From Henriciella sp. (GTDB lineage Bacteria > Pseudomonadota > Alphaproteobacteria > Caulobacterales > Hyphomonadaceae): a DNA stretch of 64,000 nucleotides. The stretch spans positions 1 to 64,000 of the forward strand of contig JAQWGO010000050.1 in NCBI GenBank assembly GCA_029238175.1, given 5' to 3'. Position numbers and translations under genes: made by a program. The notes beneath the pieces are model-generated. The model ran no database searches. It was not told where the DNA came from and saw only the letters and a list, made by a program, of their open reading frames with translations. The stretch's first letter is position 1. Each line of letters begins with the position of its first letter. Below, piece after piece: positions 8,989 through 16,692 of the stretch.

Positions 8989-9369
8989 CTAGGCGACCGC
9001 GCGCCCAGCCTGTACTTGTTGTTCGCCGCTAAGTTCACCGGCCTCTGAGGCTAGAATAAGACCGCCAAAGCTGCGAAGCCAAGTCATACCTTCAACTGTG
9101 CGTTCGATATGCACACTGCGCAGGTCATTCTCGTCCGGGATGCGTTTGATGAAATGGTTCTTTTCAAGCACATCAAGTGCCCGTGTCACGGCTGGCTTTG
9201 CGATGTTCAAATGAGCAGAGAGACCACGAACTGTGTGCGGACCCGGAACAAGCGCGACCGTCATAAGCACCGCCTGCTGGCGTGCCGTCATGTCGGATTC
9301 GTCGCTGCGGACATAGGCCGTTAGCGCCATCCGCCATAGGTCTAATGCTTGCCGCTGTGTCATTGCCAT
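8989..9369 (-). CDS. MarR family transcriptional regulator
   Basis: A 126-residue winged-helix protein. The DNA-recognition part lies around VRGLSAHLNIAKPAVTRALD and the wing contains the DENDLRS segment that resembles the conserved D-x-R-S of MarR wings. GAGG eight bases before the first of two close ATGs supports the start. It sits between the truncated-haemoglobin gene and the NlpC gene on the same strand. An inverted repeat CGACTC-N7-GAGTCG 59 bases upstream is a possible operator. The ligand is unknown. Confidence 0.85.
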   Translation of the reverse strand: MAMTQRQALDLWRMALTAYVRSDESDMTARQQAVLMTVALVPGPHTVRGLSAHLNIAKPAVTRALDVLEKNHFIKRIPDENDLRSVHIERTVEGMTWLRSFGGLILASEAGELSGEQQVQAGRAVA

Positions 9370-9427
9370 GTCGCTTACCTCTACTTGAGCCTAATCTCAG
9401 TTCGTAAGCGAATCAGAATCCGATTTG

Positions 9428-9446
9428 CGACTCGCGTAAAGAGTCG
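9428..9446. promoter_or_regulatory. Inverted repeat upstream of the MarR gene
   Basis: CGACTC-gcgtaaa-GAGTCG is a perfect 6-base inverted repeat in the 87-base gap between the haemoglobin and MarR genes. It could be a MarR operator or the stem of a terminator for the haemoglobin transcript; no T run follows on that strand, which argues slightly for an operator. Confidence 0.3.
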
Positions 9447-9456
9447 AGTCTATATT

Positions 9457-9903
9457 TTAGGTGTGGATAGATTCATTTAGGCTCGGCAGCCCAAACATTG
9501 CGAGCTGAAGACTAGCCGCAATCCGTTCGGCGCGCTGCATAAAATATGGAATCGCATCTTCAGAGGGCGCGATATCTTCGAGCGTTTTATAAAATAGGCC
9601 GAGCCAGATTTGAAAATCGGCTTTTTCAATACCTTCGAGCTTCATATGCGTTGGTACGGGCTTGCCACTATACTGACCCGTGCTGAGCGCAACAGATGAC
9701 CAGAAGGCCTTCATCACTGGCATATGCGCATCCCAATCATGGATCGCATCATCAAAGATCGGGCCGAGGCGCTCGTCGCGGCGGATGCGGGTGTAGAAAC
9801 TATCGACGAGTGTTGAGATGAAAGCCTCATCTATGCCCATCGCTGCGGCGTTCGCCTGTATCTCGGTGCGCCGCTCTTCTGCGCTTCTTACTCTATACGT
9901 CAT
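9457..9903 (-). CDS. Group III truncated haemoglobin
   Basis: A 148-residue globin. Residues IDEAFISTLVDSFYTRIRRDERLGPIF match the helices of group III truncated haemoglobins, with the FWSSVALSTGQYSGKP stretch and the HMKL segment that carries the proximal-side histidine of this group. These proteins bind oxygen, nitric oxide or sulphide; the physiological role of group III members is poorly known. It lies between the MarR and TIGR03643 genes on the same strand, so control by the MarR protein is possible but not shown. Confidence 0.9.
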   Translation of the reverse strand: MTYRVRSAEERRTEIQANAAAMGIDEAFISTLVDSFYTRIRRDERLGPIFDDAIHDWDAHMPVMKAFWSSVALSTGQYSGKPVPTHMKLEGIEKADFQIWLGLFYKTLEDIAPSEDAIPYFMQRAERIAASLQLAMFGLPSLNESIHT

Positions 9904-9952
9904 AGGGCCTAATTGGTGAGGCCAAGCGCAAGGCGCAATGAGGCATAATCTC

Positions 9953-10195
9953 TTAGAGGGTATCTAAAGCAGGCGGCGTACGAGCTGTTTTGGTTCGGAG
10001 CGTATGCTTGGTCGCGCGGCCCGTTACCCGCTTGCGCCACATACGAAAGCTGGAAGGCTTCATTTCGCGGCGCATGATCGCAATGACCTCTTTCTCTTTG
10101 AGGCCCGTTTGGGTTTCGATCGCATCGAATGAGGTTTCATCATCCCACGCCATTTCAATAATAGCGCTGGTATCTGGATCAATTTGGTCTGTCAT
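9953..10195 (-). CDS. TIGR03643 family (DUF2805) small protein
   Basis: An 80-residue protein with the hallmarks of the TIGR03643/DUF2805 family: acidic start, AWDDETSFDAIE, LKEKEVIAIMRR and SSFRMWRKRVTGRATKH. The middle looks like a helix-turn-helix and the C-terminal part is basic, so nucleic-acid binding is plausible; no function is established for the family as far as I know. It lies 37 bases after serA and 49 bases before the haemoglobin gene, all on the same strand. Confidence 0.85.
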   Translation of the reverse strand: MTDQIDPDTSAIIEMAWDDETSFDAIETQTGLKEKEVIAIMRREMKPSSFRMWRKRVTGRATKHTLRTKTARTPPALDTL

Positions 10196-10232
10196 GGGGA
10201 GAGAGTTAGACCTCTCCCCAAAACTTTCGAGA

Positions 10233-11831
10233 TTAGAAACTCAGCACTTTGGCATAACGCACATGCGGCAAGCCTTTGAGCTGTTTCATCATCGTGTCGG
10301 ATGGCTCGCTGTCGATGCCAATAAGAGCGATCGCTTCACCGCCAGCATCTGTTCGGCCAAGGTGGAAGGTTGCGATATTGATGTCTTCGCCGCCCAAGAG
10401 AGCGCCAAGCGCGCCAATAAAGCCCGGCTTATCAAGGTTGTTAACATAGAGCAGTTTGGAGGCGAAATCGCCCTCTAGCGCCATGCCTTTAATCTCAACA
10501 ATTCGCGGTTGCCCAGCGATCATTGTGCCCGCTAGCGAGCGCCAACCCGCGTCGCTATCATTCTCAGTGCGTTTCACCTTGACCTTGATGCGGATCAAGC
10601 TGTCATAGACCGGGCTGTCATCGGTTTTAGTCTCTGACAGCTTTACGCCGCTTTCAGCCAGAATAGCTGGTGCAGACACCATATTCACGTCACCGCGAGA
10701 CGCACGCAGAAGGCCTGCAAGCGCCGCAGCTGTGAGTGGTTTACGGTTAAGGTCTGCGACCTCACCCTCATATTCCAGAACGACTTCTTCAAAGCCATAA
10801 TCACTGATCTGACCCGCGAAGAGGCCGAGCTTTTCAGCCAATGCAGCAAACGGCTTAAGGCGCGGCGCTTCGTCAGCCGTGATAGAAGGCATGTTGAGCG
10901 CATTGGTGACCGCGCCAGTTAGCAGATAGTCGCTCATCTGCTCTGCAACTTGTAAGGCGACGTTTTCTTGAGCTTCACTTGTTGCCGCACCGAGATGCGG
11001 GGTCGCGATGAAGTTTGGCGCGCCGAATAGGACGTTTTCTTTGGCTGGTTCAGATGCGAACACATCGAAGGCCGCAGCGCCGATATGGCCGGACTTGAGG
11101 CCCGCAGCGACAGCGTCTTCATCGACCAAACCGCCGCGGGCGCAGTTCACAAGGATGACGCCCTTCTTGGTTTTGGCGAGCGCCTCTTTGCTCAAGATGT
11201 TGCGCGTCTGGTCAGTAAGCGGCGTATGCAGCGTAATGACATCAGCGCGGGCCAGCATGGCGTCGAGGTTTTCTGCTTTCTCTACGCCAATTTCCAACGC
11301 GCGCTCTTCGGTTAGGAAGGGATCAAACGCGAGGACTTTCATGGTCAGGCCTTTGGCGCGCTCGGCAACGCGGGCACCAATATTGCCGCAGCCGATTAGG
11401 CCAAGGGTTTTGTAAGACAGTTCAGTGCCCATGAAGGCTTTTTTCGGCCACTCACCAGCTTGCGTGCCGGCATTTGCCGCTGGGATTTGGCGCGCCGCCG
11501 AAAACATCATTGCGATGGCGTGTTCAGCAGTTGTGACCGCGTTACCGAACGGCGTGTTCATGACGACGACGCCCTTCGCGGTGGCAGCTTTGATATCGAT
11601 ATTATCGACACCGATACCCGCACGGCCAATGACCTTTAGGTTGCTCGCCGCGGCGATAACCTCTGCATTTGGCTTACACGCAGAACGCACGACAAGACCG
11701 TCATATTGCGGAATTTCAGCGATTAGCTCTTCAGTGTTTAGGCCGACTTTGATTTCAGTTTCGATGCCGCGCGCTTTGAAAATATCGACAGCGGCGGGGG
11801 AGAGCGTGTCTCCGATAAGGACTTTAGGCAT
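10233..11831 (-). CDS. serA: D-3-phosphoglycerate dehydrogenase
   Basis: Long-form phosphoglycerate dehydrogenase (532 residues), first step of serine synthesis from 3-phosphoglycerate. The NAD-binding GLIGCGNIGARV and the catalytic-domain segments NCARGGLVDEDA and TPHLGAATSEAQ are clear. After these come the allosteric substrate-binding domain and a C-terminal ACT domain with NLDKPGFIGALG, the usual seat of serine feedback. GGAG precedes the ATG. It follows serC on the same strand across a 102-base gap that holds two palindromic repeats, so it is expected to be cotranscribed with serC. Confidence 0.97.
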   Translation of the reverse strand: MPKVLIGDTLSPAAVDIFKARGIETEIKVGLNTEELIAEIPQYDGLVVRSACKPNAEVIAAASNLKVIGRAGIGVDNIDIKAATAKGVVVMNTPFGNAVTTAEHAIAMMFSAARQIPAANAGTQAGEWPKKAFMGTELSYKTLGLIGCGNIGARVAERAKGLTMKVLAFDPFLTEERALEIGVEKAENLDAMLARADVITLHTPLTDQTRNILSKEALAKTKKGVILVNCARGGLVDEDAVAAGLKSGHIGAAAFDVFASEPAKENVLFGAPNFIATPHLGAATSEAQENVALQVAEQMSDYLLTGAVTNALNMPSITADEAPRLKPFAALAEKLGLFAGQISDYGFEEVVLEYEGEVADLNRKPLTAAALAGLLRASRGDVNMVSAPAILAESGVKLSETKTDDSPVYDSLIRIKVKVKRTENDSDAGWRSLAGTMIAGQPRIVEIKGMALEGDFASKLLYVNNLDKPGFIGALGALLGGEDINIATFHLGRTDAGGEAIALIGIDSEPSDTMMKQLKGLPHVRYAKVLSF

Positions 11832-11846
11832 AATTTACTCCGAATG

Positions 11847-11918
11847 CCCCGGACTGAATCCGGGGTCTGGTCATAAACATTTGTGGTGTGAGTGAGAGGT
11901 CCCGGGTCAGGCCCGGGA
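11847..11918. repeat. Two palindromic intergenic repeats in the serC-serA gap
   Basis: Two similar stem-loops lie 34 bases apart: CCCCGGA-ctgaa-TCCGGGG at 11847-11865 and TCCCGGG-tcagg-CCCGGGA at 11900-11918. Each has a 7-base arm and a 5-base loop. They look like the short CCGGG...CCCGG palindromic repeats scattered between genes in many alphaproteobacteria. In RNA they could stabilise or partly terminate the serC-serA message; neither is followed by a T run. Confidence 0.7.
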
Positions 11919-11933
11919 GCTTCGGCTGAGCCC

Positions 11934-13100
11934 TTAAAGGACCGCAAGCTCTTCAGCGAAGGCCCAGTCGAGCCAAGGCGTTAGCTTCGCAACGTCATCA
12001 GGCTCAACCGTCGCACCGCACCAAATGCGAAGCCCCGGAGGCGCCTTCGCATAAGCGGCAGCGTCGTAGCAGGCGTCCTCAGCTTCAAGCCGCTTCATCA
12101 TACGTTTGACGAAATCGCGCTGGGCAGCCTCATCAAGTTTCGCAATGGTTGGCTCAACGATGCGGAAAGTGACACCTGTGTTGGAACGTACGTCCTCATC
12201 CGGGCAAAGGAATTCAACCCAATCGGTTTCTTTTTCCCACTTGGTCAGGATTTCGAGCGAACGATCAGAGCGCGCTTTTAGACCTTCATAACCGCCGCAA
12301 GTTTCAGACGCCCAATCGAGCGCTTTGAGATAATCCTCAACCGCCAGCATAGATGGCGTATTGATCGTCGCGCCTTCAAATAGCGCCTCATTAAGCTTGC
12401 CGCCTTTGGTCATGCGGAAGAGTTTTGGCAGCGGACGTGCCGGCTTATAGCTTTCAAGGCGGCGGACGGCGTTTGGGCTGAGGATAAGCATGCCGTGGGC
12501 CGCTTCACCGCCGAGCACTTTCTGCCAGCTATAGGTGATGACATCGAGCTTTTCCCACTCAATATCCTGCGCGAATACAGCCGAGGTCGCGTCGCAAATC
12601 ACAACACGGTCAGGGTTTGGTTTAATCCAGTCAGCATTCAGCACGCGCACGCCAGAAGTCGTACCGTTCCAAGTAAAAACAATGTCTGCGTCATCGCGGG
12701 CTTTTTCAAACTCTGGCAAAATACCATAGTCGCCCGTGTGAATGTTACAGTCAGGAAGCTGAAGCTCGTTCACCGCATCTGTGACCCAGTCTTTCCCGAA
12801 GCTTTCCCACGCAAAGATATCGGTCGCGCGTTGGCCTAGCATGGACCACATGCACATCTCAACCGCGCCGGTATCAGATGCAGGGACAATGGCAACGCGG
12901 TAGCCTTCAGGCAGGCCGAGAATGTCTTTGGTGCGCTCAATCGCCTGTTTCAGCTTGCCTTTGGCGTGAGCTGAACGGTGAGAGCGGCCAAAAGCCGTTG
13001 TTTCGAGTTGTTCTAGGGAAAAGCCCGGACGCTTTGCAGTCGGTCCTGAGCTAAAATGCGGGCACGCAGGGCGTGCGCCGGGTTTGGCGAGATCAGTCAT
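11934..13100 (-). CDS. serC: Phosphoserine aminotransferase
   Basis: PLP-dependent aminotransferase of 388 residues that converts 3-phosphohydroxypyruvate to phosphoserine with glutamate as donor. The opening ACPHFSSGPTAKRPG and the PLP lysine in SWQKVLGGEAAHG mark the long form typical of alphaproteobacteria. First gene of the serC-serA operon. Its Shine-Dalgarno AGGATAGGAG overlaps a hairpin in a leader that resembles the serC RNA motif, so translation is probably controlled at that point. Confidence 0.96.
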   Translation of the reverse strand: MTDLAKPGARPACPHFSSGPTAKRPGFSLEQLETTAFGRSHRSAHAKGKLKQAIERTKDILGLPEGYRVAIVPASDTGAVEMCMWSMLGQRATDIFAWESFGKDWVTDAVNELQLPDCNIHTGDYGILPEFEKARDDADIVFTWNGTTSGVRVLNADWIKPNPDRVVICDATSAVFAQDIEWEKLDVITYSWQKVLGGEAAHGMLILSPNAVRRLESYKPARPLPKLFRMTKGGKLNEALFEGATINTPSMLAVEDYLKALDWASETCGGYEGLKARSDRSLEILTKWEKETDWVEFLCPDEDVRSNTGVTFRIVEPTIAKLDEAAQRDFVKRMMKRLEAEDACYDAAAYAKAPPGLRIWCGATVEPDDVAKLTPWLDWAFAEELAVL

Positions 13101-13185
13101 CTGTTTGTACTCCTATCCTTACAGATAGGCTGACCCCCGTTGGGGAGGGCTGGCCCGCCGCCGCTATGACACACTTGGCAAGCGG
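13101..13185 (-). ncRNA. Candidate serC leader RNA
   Basis: On the serC strand the 5' leader contains CCCC-aac-GGGG followed closely by CCTATC-tgtaag-GATAGG, whose 3' arm overlaps the Shine-Dalgarno AGGATAGGAG of serC nine bases before its ATG. A conserved element of this kind, called serC, is known upstream of serC-serA in alphaproteobacteria (from comparative genomics; its effector is not established). I match it by position and hairpin plan only; a covariance-model search would decide. The upstream limit is a guess. Confidence 0.6.
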
Positions 13186-13237
13186 GCGCAAAACATGTTT
13201 CTGCAACTAACGCACTTGTTACAATGATGAGCTAAAT

Positions 13238-13780
13238 ATGACGCCATTAATCGTTGATAATATCATTCCTGAGGCTGAACAGGCCCGCATTGAGCAGGCA
13301 TTGTTTGGGTTTGATATGCCGTGGACATTGTATGCAAATACAAATGCGGCTGACCTAAAAACCAAGCCGGGTGATGCACCTCAGTTCGTGCATGGGTTTA
13401 TTCAGGACGGGGGCGTGCTCAGCGGGCACGCAGCAATTCCGACCTCAATTGTAGAGGGTGCAGGCCTTCCGGCGGCGTCAATCCTGCGCGCGAAGGCGAA
13501 TATTTTAATGCGGGAGCCTGAGGAATTGGTGCATCCCCGCCATATCGACGAACCGAACCCGCATCTAGTCATGATCTATTATGTGAATGATGCCGACGGC
13601 GACACCTGCCTGTTCAAAGGAAAAGAGATCGTCCAACGCATTGCCCCAAAACGCGGGCGCGCGGTCTTTTTTAATGGTGCAACATTTCATGCATCATCCT
13701 CGCCCCTAAAGGCGAGGTTTCGCTGTGTTGTGAACTTGAATTTGGCGCCAGATGTCTCGCTAGACGCGCTTCAACGCTAA
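13238..13780 (+). CDS. 2OG-Fe(II) dioxygenase family protein
   Basis: A 180-residue enzyme with the 2-oxoglutarate dioxygenase iron triad: HxD as HID in HPRHIDEPNPH, distal His in FFNGATFHAS, and Arg in RFRCVVNLN for 2-oxoglutarate. It resembles small prolyl-hydroxylase-like 2OG oxygenases found in marine bacteria and phages; the substrate is unknown. It is divergent from serC and overlaps the receiver gene's stop convergently by four bases. Confidence 0.85.
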   Translation: MTPLIVDNIIPEAEQARIEQALFGFDMPWTLYANTNAADLKTKPGDAPQFVHGFIQDGGVLSGHAAIPTSIVEGAGLPAASILRAKANILMREPEELVHPRHIDEPNPHLVMIYYVNDADGDTCLFKGKEIVQRIAPKRGRAVFFNGATFHASSSPLKARFRCVVNLNLAPDVSLDALQR

Positions 13781-14211
13781 GCCGCGACGCGGGCTGTTAT
13801 GGTTGCGCCCGGCATTTGCTCCAAAAAGAAGTCATGGAAGCTTTCAGCGCGCTGGATGAAGCGGTTGAAGGGTAGTTTCGCTTTGAAAACCGCTTGTGGC
13901 GCAACGTTCGCCCCGCAATTCATCGCTGTGATGACGGCTTGATCGCGCTCAGGCTGAGCTGAGCAAATGGCGATTCGGTGTTTGCCCATGTTCGCGACGC
14001 GCGCGATGGTCATGTCACCGTCAAAACTGTCAGGAAGCGTGAGATCGAGCACAACAAGATCGAAACGCTCTAGTCGGAGGCGGCGTTCGGCCTCCATCAA
14101 GGTCGATGCCATTACCAGATCAACTGGCACCCTTGCCCGCGCCGCTTTGTCAGCAGCGACCAGCAATAATTCACGTACCGGCTCATGATCTTCGACCCAG
14201 AGAACTTTCAT
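13777..14211 (-). CDS. Stand-alone response regulator receiver protein
   Basis: A single receiver domain of 144 residues, starting at MKVLWVEDHEPV (14211); AAGGG lies eight bases upstream, and the track's 97-residue extension is not coding-like. The acidic pocket is VEDHEP, the phospho-acceptor Asp is in VVLDLTLP, the switch Ser in ICSAQP, and the conserved Lys in FKAKLPF. With no output domain it should act by protein contact or in a phosphorelay. No histidine kinase gene is nearby. Confidence 0.88.
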   Translation of the reverse strand: MKVLWVEDHEPVRELLLVAADKAARARVPVDLVMASTLMEAERRLRLERFDLVVLDLTLPDSFDGDMTIARVANMGKHRIAICSAQPERDQAVITAMNCGANVAPQAVFKAKLPFNRFIQRAESFHDFFLEQMPGATITARVAA

Positions 14212-14434
14212 CAAATATACCCTTACTACTCTACTATGTTTCCCTGGCGCTTCTCGCCGTGCCCTCTTCTGAACACACTTTGCCACCGACAGATTACAAG
14301 ATGGTAAAGCAGAAATGACCAAAGTGTTGACAATGCTACAGATCGCGAGGCGCTGAAGCTGGCTATCGCCTTGCCGCAATGAAGTGTGATAGGATTGCAA
14401 CAAGGGCCCTAGAAGCCAATGGAGACGGGGAAAT

Positions 14435-15340
14435 ATGACCGAAAACACGCTGCCCGCGAGCACACCTAAATCGGCCTTTTTGGTCGATATTGAGGGCAGC
14501 ACTGAACATATTGTCGATCGACTGATAAAAGAAAGATGTCCGTCTTTTGTTGAACATTGGTCATGGCCCGTGACGCGTCCGATCCTCTATTCACTGCTTG
14601 GATACAACAAAGCGCGGCGCACGACCGATCATATGGAGACCCTCAACGGGACCGAGAGCTTCGATTATCTGTCTAAAGAGCTCGCGGTTGAACTGACACT
14701 CAAACAAGTTGAACGGATGCCAAAAACCGGACGCTTGGTCGTAGCGGCCAATCATCCAACGGGATTAGCCGATGGTGTTGCGGTTTGGGATGCCCTGCGC
14801 CGCGTTCGCGAGGACATTGTTTTCTTTGCCAATGCAGATGCTTTGCGGGTCAATCCGGGCTTCACGGACGCTTTGATCCCGGTTGAGTGGGTGTTGGATA
14901 AGCGCTCACCTGCGAAAACACGTGAAACGCTCCGCATGGCAAAAGAGGCGTTTGCCAATGAAAAGTGCGTTGTAATCTTTCCATCCGGCAAACTGGCGAA
15001 AAAAGTTGACGGCGTTCTGACCGAGCAAGACTGGATGCCAACCGTCGTAAGTCTTGCGCGGAAGCATAAAGCCCCGGTTCAGCCGCTAAATGTTCAAGCA
15101 ACGAATTCATGGCTCTATTATTTCTTCTCTAAGGTGAATGGTGAGCTTCGTGACATCACCCTTTTCCATGAGTTGTTGAACAAGAAGAATAGCCCTTTTG
15201 AAATGATCTTCGGGCCGCTGATTTCGCCTGAGACATTCGAGGGCGACGCTAATACGCATACTCTCGCATTGCGCGAATACGTGTCATCACATCTCGCCGC
15301 TGACGAGAATGCTGATTTCGCTACCGCTAAAAAACAGTAG
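14435..15340 (+). CDS. Lysophospholipid acyltransferase (PlsC-like)
   Basis: A 301-residue acyltransferase of the glycerophospholipid acyltransferase family. The catalytic block is NHPTGLADG near residue 109 (His and Asp spaced as in OlsA/hemolysin-type members rather than the classical HX4D), followed by the acyl-acceptor block IFPSGKLAKK near residue 187. It would transfer an acyl chain to a lysophospholipid or a lyso-ornithine lipid at the inner membrane. GGAGACGGGG precedes the ATG. It is followed 91 bases later by the CmpX-like channel gene. Confidence 0.82.
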   Translation: MTENTLPASTPKSAFLVDIEGSTEHIVDRLIKERCPSFVEHWSWPVTRPILYSLLGYNKARRTTDHMETLNGTESFDYLSKELAVELTLKQVERMPKTGRLVVAANHPTGLADGVAVWDALRRVREDIVFFANADALRVNPGFTDALIPVEWVLDKRSPAKTRETLRMAKEAFANEKCVVIFPSGKLAKKVDGVLTEQDWMPTVVSLARKHKAPVQPLNVQATNSWLYYFFSKVNGELRDITLFHELLNKKNSPFEMIFGPLISPETFEGDANTHTLALREYVSSHLAADENADFATAKKQ

Positions 15341-15431
15341 TGAAAACAGCGCAAAACCTGCGCGTTCCGACGCTGTTCATGTTACATTTCGGATAGACTG
15401 GCCTTTCCACCAACAAAGGGGAAAAGGTTTG

Positions 15432-16616
15432 ATGGAAAATATCTTCAATAATTTATCGGCGCAGGCCCAGTCATTTGGACCCAAGCTGATCACAGCAGCA
15501 ATCATTTTGCTTGTTGCTTTCATTATCGCAAAACTAGTCTCTTGGGCGCTGCGCAGCGGTGTTGATAAGATTGGTATTGAAAAGCTTGAGGCGGGCGAGA
15601 AACCGCAACTTGGTAAAAGTCTTGGCATGGCTGGTTTCTGGATCACGTTGCTAATTGGTCTTGTTGCCGCGCTGGACAAGCTTGGCATGGATCAAGTGAC
15701 TGCGCCGCTGCGCACGCTGCTTGATCAGATCATGGCCTTCTTGCCAAACGTCATAGGTGCAGCCGTCATCATGGCGATCTTTACGGTTGTTGCGATTGTC
15801 GTGCGCAAAACAACGAAGTCTGTTCTGACATTTGCAGATGGTGCGCCAGCTCAGCTTGGTCTGACAGCATCGCCAATGAATATTTCGGGCGTCACAAGTA
15901 TCGTTCTTTTCGCGCTTCTGATCCTTACGGGTCTGGGCGTTTCATTGGATACGCTACAAATGGATGCGATTTCTGGCCCCGTTGGCGGCCTGATCGATAG
16001 TATTCTTGGTGCAGTTCCTAACATCATTGTGGCCTTGATCGTTCTTGGCCTCTTCCTATTCATTGGGAAATTCGTCACCGACCTTATTCGTAAGACCCTG
16101 CCGAACACAGGCTTGAACAAGGCAGTTGCCGAGCTTGGTCTGCTGAAAGGCGCCGATGGAGGCATGACGGCGACATCTGTGATCGCCAACCTGTCTATGT
16201 TCTTCATCGTTTTGATCGGCCTTGTTCAGGCAATTGATCTTTTAAAATTCGACATGCTGTCTCAGTATATGGACGTGATCCTTGGCATGGCATCGCAAAT
16301 TGCCTTTGGTGCGGTGATCATCGCAGCAGGTGCGTTCCTAGCGAACTTGGTCTCAAACGCTATTGCTTCTTCTGGTAGCGGCGCAACAGACACAGCGGCG
16401 GCCATTGTAAAATGGGTGATTATCGGTCTTGCGCTTATCATGGGCATCTCACGCATGGGTCTTGACCCAACAGGCGGTGAGTTCGTTCTAGATGTTGCCA
16501 AATTGCTCGCCATGGGCGCGGCGGTTGGCGTTGCTGGCGCGATTGCTATCGGCTTTGGCTGGGGCGGACGCGAATGGTTCGGCAAACAGCTTGAGAGCTG
16601 GAAGTCGTTTAAATAG
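15432..16616 (+). CDS. CmpX-like mechanosensitive channel family protein with TM-helix repeats
   Basis: A 394-residue, very hydrophobic protein. The start at ATG 15432 follows AAAGGGGAAAAGG; the track start adds unrelated residues. It carries an amphipathic repeat several times: LLDQIMAFLPNVIGAAVI, LIDSILGAVPNIIVALIV and YMDVILGMASQIAFGAVI, each leading into a transmembrane helix. This is the pattern of the conserved TM-helix domain of CmpX-type proteins related to mechanosensitive channels. It lacks the MscS beta-domain. It probably gates ions in response to membrane tension. A strong terminator follows. Confidence 0.82.
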   Translation: MENIFNNLSAQAQSFGPKLITAAIILLVAFIIAKLVSWALRSGVDKIGIEKLEAGEKPQLGKSLGMAGFWITLLIGLVAALDKLGMDQVTAPLRTLLDQIMAFLPNVIGAAVIMAIFTVVAIVVRKTTKSVLTFADGAPAQLGLTASPMNISGVTSIVLFALLILTGLGVSLDTLQMDAISGPVGGLIDSILGAVPNIIVALIVLGLFLFIGKFVTDLIRKTLPNTGLNKAVAELGLLKGADGGMTATSVIANLSMFFIVLIGLVQAIDLLKFDMLSQYMDVILGMASQIAFGAVIIAAGAFLANLVSNAIASSGSGATDTAAAIVKWVIIGLALIMGISRMGLDPTGGEFVLDVAKLLAMGAAVGVAGAIAIGFGWGGREWFGKQLESWKSFK

Positions 16617-16640
16617 CATACGCTAAAGACGAAAAGAAAA

Positions 16641-16668
16641 GGCCGCTCCTGATGGAGCGGCCTTTTTT
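16641..16668 (+). terminator. Rho-independent terminator between the channel gene and secA
   Basis: GGCCGCTCC-tgat-GGAGCGGCC followed by six T. It stands 24 bases after the channel stop codon. A-rich sequence on its left means it could also end the convergent secA transcript. Confidence 0.9.
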
Positions 16669-16692
16669 ACATCTTGTATGTAGAGAGCTGAT

